From Oscillospiraceae bacterium (GTDB lineage: Bacteria > Bacillota > Clostridia > Oscillospirales > Ruminococcaceae): a stretch of DNA of 64,000 bases. The notes under the pieces were generated by a model. It saw nothing but the letters and a program-made list of their open reading frames with translations. It searched no databases and was not told the DNA's origin. The stretch spans positions 17,152-81,151 of the forward strand of contig JAFXCV010000018.1 of assembly GCA_017521325.1 (NCBI GenBank), written 5' to 3'. Made by a program: the position numbers and the translations under genes. This document shows, piece after piece, positions 10,194 through 18,378 of the stretch (its first letter is position 1; each line of letters begins with the position of its first letter).

Positions 10194-10248
10194 TTTCATT
10201 TTGTTGGAATAATGCAAAATAATTTACCTCTTTTTAACTAAAAAACAG

Positions 10249-10277
10249 TTGACAAAAATTGTATAAAACTGTATAAT
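10249..10277 (+). promoter_or_regulatory. Sigma-A promoter of the GH5 cellulase
   Basis: TTGACA (10249-10254), 17-base spacer, TATAAT (10272-10277). Just downstream, at 10285-10297, GCAAA-TTA-TTTGC is a small dyad over the likely transcript start that could be an operator. Confidence 0.9.
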
Positions 10278-10334
10278 AAAGCCAGCAAATTATTTGCGCT
10301 TTATCAAATTTCAAGTTAAAGGGAGGAAAAATGT

Positions 10335-12242
10335 ATGAAACGTTTCAATTTCAACAGATGTATGTCCGTTGTAGCGGCAGCCGCAATGCTGCTCGGAAGT
10401 ACTGCGCAGCTTCCGGCACTTTATGCAGATGCAGCTGATCCTGCGCTGACAGGACAGAACGCAAGAGCGATTACCTCGCAGATGACCATCGGCTGGAATC
10501 TGGGCAACACACTTGACGCACACGGAAGCAAAGTGAACACGCCCGCAAAATCCGCAATGCAGTGGGGAAATCCCGAACCGACCAAGGAACTGTTTGAAAC
10601 TGTCAAGAATGCAGGCTTTAACACGGTTCGTATCCCGACCACATGGTATCCGCATATCGAATACAGCGACGCTAAACAGATGTGGGTAGTGGATGAGGAA
10701 TGGATGGATTATGTCAAGATGACCGTGGATTTTGCCTATGAGCTGGACATGTTCATCATTCTGAATGTGCATCATGAAAACTGGGTCAATGTCAGTGAGT
10801 TCACCGATGCGACCTATGCGGATGCTTCTGCAAAGCTGACGAGCATCTGGGCACAGGTAGCGGATGAATTTGCAGAATATGACCAGCATCTGATTTTTGA
10901 GGGCATGAATGAGCCCCGTCAGACAGGACTTGGCGGCAGCGTAGAGTGGGGCGCAGGCGATACCAATTCCCGTAAGTACATCAACGATCTGAATGCAGCA
11001 TTTGTCAAGACCGTCAGAGCGCAGGGTTCTGCTGCAAATAACGAGCGTCTGCTGATGCTGCCCGGTTACTGTGCATCCTCCGATCCTTCGGCGATCAGAG
11101 CAATTGAAATTCCCGCAAACAGCGGCAACGTGGCACTTTCCGTACACGCTTATGCACCGTATTTCTTCACCATGGATACCTCTGACAAGGCGAACCATCA
11201 GTTCCCCGGCAAGAGTGGATGGGGCGAGGATTATGACTATAACCTGACAACGCTTTTCAACAACCTCAAGAGCATTTCCAACGAAAAGAATGCACCGATC
11301 ATCATCGGCGAGTTCAGTTCTTCCGACTTCAACAACACTGCCGACAGAGTCAACTGGGCAAAATCCTATCTCGGCAAGGCAAAGGATGCAGGCATCCCCT
11401 GCGTGCTGTGGGATAACAACAATGACTACGACGGTACGGGCGAAGCACACGGCTATGTATACCGTCTGACGAACACCTGGTACCCCAATTCCGCACCCGT
11501 TGTCAAGGCGATGATGGAGGTTTACGGCGTGAACTCCGTTCTGCCGGAATACAAGGAATACGAGGCTCCCAAGTTTGACTGGGCAAAGATTCCTGTTGGT
11601 GACAACTGGATTGAGATCTACAAGGCAGAAGAGGGCGAAGTTCTCAAGGCCTGGAAGAATATCTGCGATAATAAGATCGGCGAGTACATGACCGAGGACT
11701 ATGAACTGGTGCTGGTATATGACTCCACCTCCGATCCGTATCTGGTAATGCAGGACAGCGATATTGAGGATGGCTGGTATCCGACCTATTCCAGCGCATC
11801 TGCAAAGGATTTCATGCTGAAATTCACCTATGAGGATGTACAGGCAACACTGAAGAACAACGGCACAGAATTTGCCGATATGGATAATTTCTTCATCAGC
11901 GCCGCATCTGAGGAAATGACGGTTTATGGTCTGTATGCAATTCCGCTGCGTGAGATCAAGCCCACAGAAGCACCGACTGAGGAAGAACCCACCGAAAAGC
12001 CCACAGAAGAAACGACCGAGGGAACGACGGAGGAACCCTCGGATGGCTCCTTTCGTCTTCCCGGTGACGTTGACGGTGATAACGATTTTGATATTACTGA
12101 CATTATTCTGCTGCAGAAGGTTCTTCTGGCGTGCGAAACGATGAAGTCAGAAAATGTGGTCAATGCAGACGCTGACGCTGATGGAAAGATCACTGCATTT
12201 GACCTTGCAATTCTCAAGAGAAATATTCTCAGACAAAGATAA
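10335..12242 (+). CDS. Dockerin-bearing GH5 endoglucanase
   Basis: A 635-residue secreted cellulase. A signal peptide (about 1-33, ending LPALYADA) is followed by a GH5 catalytic domain with IGWNLGNTLDAHG near its start, acid/base E193 in GMNEPRQ and nucleophile E326 in IIIGEFSS. Residues of about 413-545 form a separate beta-rich-looking module without a family I recognise, possibly carbohydrate-binding. A Thr/Glu/Pro linker leads to a C-terminal dockerin (about 575-635) with two calcium loops, DVDGDNDFDITD and DADADGKITAFD. The dockerin would plug the enzyme into a cellulosomal scaffoldin. It has its own promoter and sits convergent to an ECF sigma/anti-sigma pair. Confidence 0.95.
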   Translation: MKRFNFNRCMSVVAAAAMLLGSTAQLPALYADAADPALTGQNARAITSQMTIGWNLGNTLDAHGSKVNTPAKSAMQWGNPEPTKELFETVKNAGFNTVRIPTTWYPHIEYSDAKQMWVVDEEWMDYVKMTVDFAYELDMFIILNVHHENWVNVSEFTDATYADASAKLTSIWAQVADEFAEYDQHLIFEGMNEPRQTGLGGSVEWGAGDTNSRKYINDLNAAFVKTVRAQGSAANNERLLMLPGYCASSDPSAIRAIEIPANSGNVALSVHAYAPYFFTMDTSDKANHQFPGKSGWGEDYDYNLTTLFNNLKSISNEKNAPIIIGEFSSSDFNNTADRVNWAKSYLGKAKDAGIPCVLWDNNNDYDGTGEAHGYVYRLTNTWYPNSAPVVKAMMEVYGVNSVLPEYKEYEAPKFDWAKIPVGDNWIEIYKAEEGEVLKAWKNICDNKIGEYMTEDYELVLVYDSTSDPYLVMQDSDIEDGWYPTYSSASAKDFMLKFTYEDVQATLKNNGTEFADMDNFFISAASEEMTVYGLYAIPLREIKPTEAPTEEEPTEKPTEETTEGTTEEPSDGSFRLPGDVDGDNDFDITDIILLQKVLLACETMKSENVVNADADADGKITAFDLAILKRNILRQR

Positions 12243-12274
12243 CACCGATTCGTGTTTCATAGAGAGGAAGACTG

Positions 12275-12302
12275 AAGGCTGCATCATCCGATGCAGCCTT
12301 TG
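12275..12302. terminator. Hairpin between convergent GH5 and anti-sigma genes
   Basis: AAGGCTGCAT and ATGCAGCCTT form a perfect 10-bp stem around a six-base loop in the 94-base gap between two convergent genes. The T tracts are short on both sides, so it is a probable bidirectional terminator rather than a strong one. Confidence 0.65.
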
Positions 12303-12336
12303 GTCATATCTATAGAGGAATGTATTGTGTTGACGG

Positions 12337-14226
12337 TTACTTGACAAGATGTTCCGGCTTTATGGACAGCAGCCAGCCGTGTTCATCGGAGGATGTTGCG
12401 GTGAAGTATTCCGTACGATCTTCGAGAGTCGTGTCCGGGAACTGGAAGTTCGAATCGTCTGTTGCAACTGCACGGAAAGTGCATACCTGTTCATTTCCTA
12501 TTTTTTCAACGGATTGAACTTCGATGTCAAAGCGTGTCCAGTCCACCAGAGCGCCCTGTTCATAGGCAACCTTTGCCTCATCAATGTACAGCTTATCGTC
12601 CACGATCTTGAAGATGCAGTCGTTGAGTACCCACTGTGCAACCTCGGGTGTGAAGGTGCTTTCAACAAGCTCACGGAAGGATGCAGCATCCCAGAATTTG
12701 AGTGACAGATCAAAGTTGTTGCTCAGATCAATTTCGTGCAGGGTAGTGCCGCTGAGAGGTTCGCTTTTGAGGGTGTAATTTCCATGAATCTGCATGGAGT
12801 TCTCAACCAGCTCGTGCAGGATTCCCTCTTCCGCAAAACCGTTCAGATCGGAAGTGCTGCTCTCCGGCTTTGTGTAGCCGTACATCTTCTCCAGACGCCA
12901 GCCGTCGGATTCACGGATCGCCTTGCAGGTGCAGCCGCATTCTTCGCCGGTGGCAACAGAACGGAGGCCGGTCACATCAAATACGATCATGTAATCACCC
13001 ATTGCCGCAGGATTTGTAATTTCAAAATTTTTCCAGTCCTCCTCGGGGTATGAGTAGTCAAATACAGAGGCAGGCTGAATGCAGAACTTTCCGTCATATT
13101 CAGAATAGAGTGCATAGCCACAGGGATAGGAGGTGAGCAGCTCGTTTGCAAACTCATCACAATAGGTGGAGTATACATAGGATTCAAGAGCGTCATAGCT
13201 TACAAACTGATCCGAATCCACTTCATAGATGCCAACACCCAGATCTTCGCCCTTGTGGAAAAGGGGAGTTGTGACGAAGGCTTCCAGACAATCCAGGTTG
13301 CGATACATCAGATTACGCAGATCTTCAAGATACAGACCGTTGATCTGCGGCTCGTCGTAGCCGTACAGCTTTTCCAGACGCCAGCCGTCGGATTCACGGA
13401 TTGCCTTGCAGACATAGGTGGCAGGGATCTTCTCACCGTCATCATAAGTGCGGTTCACAGTGACATCAAATGTGACGGTGTTTTCGTCCACACTTGCAGG
13501 ATTTGTGATCTCATAGCTATACCAGTCCTCAGAGAAGCTTACGCCGTCAAGTACAGTTCTGGGCTTAACACAGAACTTTCCATCAACTTCCAGATAGTGT
13601 ACGCCGCCGTTTCCGTTGAGCAGTTCTTCTGCAAAATCATCACAGAAAACGGAGTAAACATATTCCTTCATCTCTGCATAGCTTGCAAATGCGTCGGTTT
13701 CTGTCTCGTGGGTGTCATCGCCCAGATCCTCGGAATTATAGGAAACGCCATTCAACAGGAGGAAGTAATCCACACATCTGACGTTCTGATCCATCATGCT
13801 GCGCAGATCTTCCATGCTCAGGTCGTTTGGCAGCGGCTCTGTGGAAGTGTTTTCCGTAGTTGCTTCCGTTGTTGCCGGCACATCTGTTGATACAGGGGGT
13901 GTCACTGCCGGACGGTGATTGCCCAGAAGAATTGCACCGCCGATGCCGGCTGCAAGAAGCAGGCAGGCTGCTGTTGTCATCACGGGACGATACCACTGTG
14001 TTCTTGTAATGTTCGTTACGCCTTCTGCGTGAATCTGATTTGCTGTATTCATAGTTTCTAACCTCATCTTTTTTTCACATAATGCTTCAATTCTGTCCTT
14101 TGCAGCGTCGTCAAGTGCAGGAGCGATCTCTGCAATTTCCTCAACAGCCTGATCATCCAACGGTGACAGCTGTCGGAGCGTTTTCTCAAAATCATTAGTA
14201 TTCACAGCATTCACCCTTCCTTCCAT
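12337..14226 (-). CDS. Transmembrane anti-sigma factor with repeated outer domains
   Basis: About 629 residues. The N-terminal 80 residues are charged and cytosolic, one membrane segment spans about 82-102, and a Thr/Pro linker leads to a large outer region. That region holds two clear repeats of about 135 residues; both end in CKAIRESDGWRLEK followed by L/MYGY. A third divergent copy follows. It directly follows and overlaps the ECF sigma gene, so it most likely holds that sigma factor until an outside signal arrives. The true start may be GTG at 14205, which has AGGAAGG upstream at good spacing; the ATG at 14226 has a poor site. The sensing role is inferred from context. Confidence 0.75.
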   Translation of the reverse strand: MEGRVNAVNTNDFEKTLRQLSPLDDQAVEEIAEIAPALDDAAKDRIEALCEKKMRLETMNTANQIHAEGVTNITRTQWYRPVMTTAACLLLAAGIGGAILLGNHRPAVTPPVSTDVPATTEATTENTSTEPLPNDLSMEDLRSMMDQNVRCVDYFLLLNGVSYNSEDLGDDTHETETDAFASYAEMKEYVYSVFCDDFAEELLNGNGGVHYLEVDGKFCVKPRTVLDGVSFSEDWYSYEITNPASVDENTVTFDVTVNRTYDDGEKIPATYVCKAIRESDGWRLEKLYGYDEPQINGLYLEDLRNLMYRNLDCLEAFVTTPLFHKGEDLGVGIYEVDSDQFVSYDALESYVYSTYCDEFANELLTSYPCGYALYSEYDGKFCIQPASVFDYSYPEEDWKNFEITNPAAMGDYMIVFDVTGLRSVATGEECGCTCKAIRESDGWRLEKMYGYTKPESSTSDLNGFAEEGILHELVENSMQIHGNYTLKSEPLSGTTLHEIDLSNNFDLSLKFWDAASFRELVESTFTPEVAQWVLNDCIFKIVDDKLYIDEAKVAYEQGALVDWTRFDIEVQSVEKIGNEQVCTFRAVATDDSNFQFPDTTLEDRTEYFTATSSDEHGWLLSIKPEHLVK

Positions 14227-14779
14227 AATCAGCTTCCAGAATTTTCTTCATGCGTGCCCTTGCACGAACGCTTCGTTTCTGTACGGCATCCGCCGTCATT
14301 GAGAGTGCCTTTCCGATTTCCTTGGCAGTCTGCTCATAAAAGTACTGCCTGATAATAATGGAGGTGTCCGGTTCCCCCAGTCCTTTAATCACATCCCAGA
14401 GCCTCTGTTTCTGCATTTTACCGGATACCGTTTCCTCGGGATCGTCGTCTGCGATCAGAATCAGACCTTCGTCCTCCTCCAGATAGGAGGTTGCATTCTG
14501 ACGATAGGTCAGCTTTCGCCATGCATCCACGGCGGTACGCTTTGCAATGGTACTCAGATAACCCTTGAGTGTGCCGCTTTGCGGTGTGTATTTTTCTGTA
14601 TTGCGGAAGATCTCAACAAACACGTCACTGACGCAGTCCTCAATATCCTCACGGCTTGCGCAATTCTTCAGCTTATTCAGAACAATTGCATAGACAAGAT
14701 TACTGTATTGATCAATCAATGCTCGCCGTCCCTTCTTCGGATCGGTCTGCATCAATTCATACCATTGTGCATCCGTCAT
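14195..14779 (-). CDS. ECF-type RNA polymerase sigma factor
   Basis: A 194-residue protein with the two domains of extracytoplasmic-function sigma factors. The sigma-2 region (about 10-80) has LIDQYSNLVYAIVLNKLKN and EDIEDCVSDVFVEIFRN; the sigma-4 helix-turn-helix (about 115-175) has YFYEQTAKEIGKALSMTADA. The start at 14779 is chosen because GGAGGTGGGACT precedes that ATG. The stop overlaps the next gene, a transmembrane anti-sigma factor, the usual arrangement. The upstream region carries a duplicated promoter-like sequence, suggesting autoregulation. Target genes are unknown, but a cellulase lies next door. Confidence 0.92.
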   Translation of the reverse strand: MTDAQWYELMQTDPKKGRRALIDQYSNLVYAIVLNKLKNCASREDIEDCVSDVFVEIFRNTEKYTPQSGTLKGYLSTIAKRTAVDAWRKLTYRQNATSYLEEDEGLILIADDDPEETVSGKMQKQRLWDVIKGLGEPDTSIIIRQYFYEQTAKEIGKALSMTADAVQKRSVRARARMKKILEADYGRKGECCEY

Positions 14780-14799
14780 AGTCCCACCTCCATAGTTTT

Positions 14800-14862
14800 T
14801 GAATCGATTCATATCCTACATTCGTATGAGCAATTGTATTTCGGACATCAAAAAGGAAATTT
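14800..14862 (-). promoter_or_regulatory. Putative ECF autoregulated promoter, proximal copy
   Basis: On the minus strand the sequence contains GTCCGAAA (14846-14839) and then CATACGAATG (14828-14819), about 40 bases before the sigma gene start. Both blocks are kept exactly in a second copy 215 bases upstream, while bases around them vary. This pattern suits an ECF -35/-10 pair, but no transcript data support it. Confidence 0.5.
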
Positions 14863-14887
14863 TTTATTTTTTTGCAATCCACTTTGG

Positions 14888-14950
14888 CAGAGGCGGTGCG
14901 CACACCGCCTCTGAAAGCCCCTCCCCTCGGGGAGAGGGTGGGGTGATCCC
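14888..14950 (+). repeat. Intergenic hairpin/G-run element, copy A
   Basis: An 11-bp hairpin (CAGAGGCGGTG, loop CGCA, CACCGCCTCTG; 14888-14913) is followed by GCCCCTCCCCTCGGGGAGAG and GGTGGGG. The order hairpin, AGCCCCTCCCC, complementary GGGGAG, TGGGG matches copies at about 22095, 44231 and 57522. This is the most diverged copy. Confidence 0.7.
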
Positions 14951-15014
14951 AAGGGTGAATTCCCCGAACCATCCGTATTGAAGTGCCGGATAAATATGCC
15001 GTTTGTTTTGCCAT

Positions 15015-15077
15015 TGAACCGATTCATATCATACATTCGTATGAGCATTTGCGTTTCGGACAACAAAAACGAAATTT
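15015..15077 (-). repeat. Distal copy of the sigma-gene promoter-like repeat
   Basis: About 87% identical over 63 bases to 14800-14862, in the same orientation (about eight mismatches counted by eye). GTCCGAAA and CATACGAATG are both intact. It may be a second promoter or the relic of a duplication into which the G-rich element moved. Confidence 0.6.
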
Positions 15078-15127
15078 TCTGAAAAAAGTTTTTTGCAGGG
15101 AAAAGATGAGGGAACTCCCTGCATAGG

Positions 15128-15161
15128 CATTGCCCCGTCTGCCGAAGCAAGCGGGGCAATG
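15128..15161 (-). terminator. Weak terminator-like hairpin after the 1001-residue membrane protein
   Basis: CATTGCCCCG (15128-15137) pairs with CGGGGCAATG (15152-15161). It lies 44 bases past the stop of the minus-strand gene, but no T tract follows on that strand, so termination here is uncertain. Confidence 0.35.
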
Positions 15162-15204
15162 CTGTCAAAAGGGGTAAAAAGTAATGGTCGTTAAAAATGT
15201 GGAA

Positions 15205-18200
15205 TTACCAGCTCCATTCCTTGAAAAGATTGATCTTTTCTTTGGAAGCATCAGGAATTGCCTGATTTTCTGTAGGTTCTTCTTCCTTCGGGAGAGCTTC
15301 CTTTTCATTATTCTTGCGGACTTTCAGTTCAAAGTAGAATGCAAAACCGATGAGTGCCGCACCTGCAAGGAAGAGGTAAACGCCCCAGTGGAGGGACTGC
15401 CAGAATTCCCATGTAAGCTTGACGGTCATGAGTGTCAGCACCGTGAAGCCCAGCGTGAACCAGCGAAGCTGCTTGACAGCAAAGCTGACCAGCAGGATCA
15501 GGAAGCTGAAGGACGCCAGAACAATACCGTCCATTGCCTTGCCGAAGTTCAGAGAAGCGACCAGCAGGCAGAACATGGTGAAGCAGTACATGCAGAAGCG
15601 TGCAATATGAACTGCACCTGCATGTTTTTTGGGAAGAATCCAAAGCAGAGAGAGAATAAAGAGGTGCATCGGCAGCAGATACAGCAGAATCTGCGGTGCT
15701 TTGAAATCTGCTTCGTACCACCATGCAAGCAGACCGAACGGATCGTGTACATTATGGAAGAACAACGTCAGGCAGCCGAATGCGGATGCAAGCAGGATCG
15801 GGATGAAACGAAGCTTCACACGTCCGATGAACAGCATCGAGTAGATGGAAAGCAGCAGACAGGAGAGAATGGAGGGATACCAGTCGATGGTGGAAGCCAC
15901 GCTGAAAATCGGGAATACCGCAGCGAGAATGCCCCAGTCCAGCTGGAACACGCCCTCTTCCTTGCGGAAGAAGCCGCTTGGCAGCAGCAGTCTGCCCATG
16001 CCTGCAAAAAATACGAGGAACAGCACATAGCAGATGATCTGCAGTGCAAGGCACCAGCTCTCGGAGAGGGAAGGCGCGTATTCGAGCATGCCAACCAATT
16101 TCTGAAATGCCGTGAACAGGATGATCAGCATCGGCAGTGCCGTGAAGTTGATGTTTCTGCGAAGGTGTCCTGCGGTCATAACAAAGAGTGAGAGCAGGTA
16201 CAGTACGATCCATCCCAAATAGGGATACAGCTCCGGCCCCGACATCTTGTTTGTTTCAAAGATTGTGACAAAATACAGAAGCACGGAAAGATTCAGACAA
16301 TAGCTGCGAAGTGCAGCAGAGTGCAGCTGTGTGCGCAGCACGGTGTATTCTGCAAGATAAACAAGTGACAGGATTGCAAGCATCAGTGAAATTGCCTGTA
16401 CATTCTCATTGAGGAACAGTGCAAATGTCAGAGCGCAGCTCATCAGCAAGAAGGGGAGTGCAGCCCAGCTGCAGGTACGTTCAAGCAGGGGGCGACGAGC
16501 GATAATCGCATAAACAAGACTTACGAGAAGTGCTGCCGTGCAAATCCAGTGCAGCCAGATTTCCGCATGCGGGAGTGTCGCAAGTGCGACAGAAGCGCAC
16601 GAGCAGATTGAAAGTACCAGCGGCCAGAGCTTGCGGCTGAGCAGGAACAGCACGACCAGAATGAGCGCTGCGGCGATCAGCAGCAGAGAGAACAGAAGAT
16701 TTTCTGCAGCAGAGGCTGCCAGCATGGAAACGCAGTAGAGCAGGATGGTGCAGATCACAAAGCTGAGTGTGTGCGAGGGCAGACGTTTTTTGGGTGTGAC
16801 TGCAAAGTGAATTCCTGCCATCAGAAGGGGTACAAAGAGGAACAGGAAATATGTGCCGATTTTTTCAATTTCGATGCACATATAAATAAATGCGGTCGGA
16901 ATTGTGAGAACGGAGAGGAAAAGCCCAATGAAGGTCATTGCATTGCGTGTCTGCATTTTGATTTTCGGTATAGCCGCAATGGAGAGCGTCAGGAAGATCA
17001 CAGCGGCACATACGAAAACCGTCTTTGTGAAGAATCCGCTGTCCGTATCCAGTGCGTCCCCATTTACAAATGAAGCAAGTGCTGTGATAAGGCTCAGTGC
17101 AAAGCCGAATACGCCGAGATGCAGAGGACCTGCGATGAAACGTTCATTGAGGAAGAGCAGAGCGATGACCAGCATGCACAGGGAGGCTGCAAGAGCCGCA
17201 TCGCTTGCGCAAACAAGCAGGAAGATGAGATTAAAGCAGTGCAGGGGATAGAGAAAGGTAAGCCATGCCTTGGAAAGCGGTGTTGTGCCGTATGCATGTC
17301 TGCGCAGTGAAAGCTCAGAAATAACGGATGCACCGACAGAAAGTACTGTCTGAAGAATAGCAGCGAGAATGACACTCGTATCGGGGGAGAAGAATTCTCC
17401 GTTTTCCGACATTCTGATCAGGAATAACAGGATGGATGTCCACATTCCGGCAATGCCCATAAGTCCCAGCCATGCAAGGAAGGGGCTTTTGTAATTGCTC
17501 TGTCCAAGGAAGCTTGTGGCGGATACACAAAGGAAGATCACTGCAAGAAGGAGTCCGTAGCCATCGCCTTCAAAGGAGAACCATTCACCAAGCAGCGAGA
17601 ATGCGCCAATGCCGCCAAGGGCAAGGGGCAGGAAAATGCAGCCGAGTATGTAAAAGGCAAGACCGGTTTTCGGAAGCTTGAGCCCACGCTCGGCAATCAC
17701 ATTAAAGGTGAAGGCAATTACACTTGCCGAAAGCAGGGAAATTGCACGGGCAATATCGGGGAGTGTGTCCCATGTGCTTGTCAGGAAAATCACGCCGCCC
17801 AGAAACAGGAACAGCACGCCTGCGATCAGCAGAAGCGGAATCGGCGAGAACGGCTTTTTCGGCTTCTTCGGTTTCGGAGGCGGAGGAGTAAACTGCCGCT
17901 GCGGCGGAGGGGTGGGTCGATTCTGCGGCGGCGGAGTAAATTGACTCTGCGGCGAAACCGGAGGCGGCGGAGTATTCGGCTGTGCTGCATTCTGTGAGGC
18001 AGGCGGATTCTCCGCAGGCACATTCTGCACAGGGGGTGCCTGTGTGGGCGCACCGCCCGATGAATACAGATTGCTGTAATCATTCGGTTGGCGGGATGCG
18101 GCATAATAGTAATTGCTGCCGCTTTTTGTTCCTGAACGTGACGGCAGGAACACAACGGCACCTACAATGAGAAAAAAGATGACTGAACATATACAACATA

Positions 18201-18210
18201 TAAACAACAT
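15205..18210 (-). CDS. Large polytopic membrane protein, function unknown
   Basis: A 1001-residue protein. A first membrane segment (MLFICCICSVIFFLIVGAVV) is followed by a Pro/Gln-rich linker (about 30-115, repeated FTPPPQ motifs, then basic PKPKKPKK). The rest is almost continuous hydrophobic segments, more than twenty. The architecture recalls the DUF2157/DUF2339 type of very large envelope proteins, but I recognise no catalytic motif. The start has AAGAAGGGA at proper spacing. It appears to be a single-gene unit. It might be a transporter, a flippase-like envelope protein or a scaffold; none of these can be chosen from sequence. Confidence 0.8.
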   Translation of the reverse strand: MLFICCICSVIFFLIVGAVVFLPSRSGTKSGSNYYYAASRQPNDYSNLYSSGGAPTQAPPVQNVPAENPPASQNAAQPNTPPPPVSPQSQFTPPPQNRPTPPPQRQFTPPPPKPKKPKKPFSPIPLLLIAGVLFLFLGGVIFLTSTWDTLPDIARAISLLSASVIAFTFNVIAERGLKLPKTGLAFYILGCIFLPLALGGIGAFSLLGEWFSFEGDGYGLLLAVIFLCVSATSFLGQSNYKSPFLAWLGLMGIAGMWTSILLFLIRMSENGEFFSPDTSVILAAILQTVLSVGASVISELSLRRHAYGTTPLSKAWLTFLYPLHCFNLIFLLVCASDAALAASLCMLVIALLFLNERFIAGPLHLGVFGFALSLITALASFVNGDALDTDSGFFTKTVFVCAAVIFLTLSIAAIPKIKMQTRNAMTFIGLFLSVLTIPTAFIYMCIEIEKIGTYFLFLFVPLLMAGIHFAVTPKKRLPSHTLSFVICTILLYCVSMLAASAAENLLFSLLLIAAALILVVLFLLSRKLWPLVLSICSCASVALATLPHAEIWLHWICTAALLVSLVYAIIARRPLLERTCSWAALPFLLMSCALTFALFLNENVQAISLMLAILSLVYLAEYTVLRTQLHSAALRSYCLNLSVLLYFVTIFETNKMSGPELYPYLGWIVLYLLSLFVMTAGHLRRNINFTALPMLIILFTAFQKLVGMLEYAPSLSESWCLALQIICYVLFLVFFAGMGRLLLPSGFFRKEEGVFQLDWGILAAVFPIFSVASTIDWYPSILSCLLLSIYSMLFIGRVKLRFIPILLASAFGCLTLFFHNVHDPFGLLAWWYEADFKAPQILLYLLPMHLFILSLLWILPKKHAGAVHIARFCMYCFTMFCLLVASLNFGKAMDGIVLASFSFLILLVSFAVKQLRWFTLGFTVLTLMTVKLTWEFWQSLHWGVYLFLAGAALIGFAFYFELKVRKNNEKEALPKEEEPTENQAIPDASKEKINLFKEWSW

Positions 18211-18342
18211 AGAAATCCCTTCTTTCTGGAAAGTTGCTTTTTACAGCATTTTTGTGCTGTTATCTGTTAGTACACTGAAAAAACAAAAAGTTACAGGAAA
18301 TTCTGCATAAATTTTGTGACGAATTTTCGTCAGAAAAATACA

Positions 18343-18371
18343 AAGCACTCTGCTGATACGGCAGAGTGCTT
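18343..18371 (-). terminator. Terminator of the L,D-transpeptidase gene
   Basis: AAGCACTCTGC and GCAGAGTGCTT form an 11-bp stem with a seven-base loop. On the minus strand a T-rich tract (TTGTATTTTTC) follows, eight bases past the stop codon. Confidence 0.9.
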
Positions 18372-18378
18372 ATATGGA

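Larger units (their letters stand above)
14780..15204. other. Non-coding region upstream of the ECF sigma gene
   Basis: This 425-base stretch holds two diverged copies of a 63-base sequence (14800-14862 and 15015-15077), a G-rich hairpin element between them (14888-14950) and a hairpin near the end of the next gene (15128-15161). No convincing coding sequence was seen; the short open frames here run through the repeats. Confidence 0.7.

Noticed and set aside
14757..15168. Short frames in the repeats upstream of the sigma gene
   Set aside because: They arise from the duplicated sequence and element A and lack start signals.
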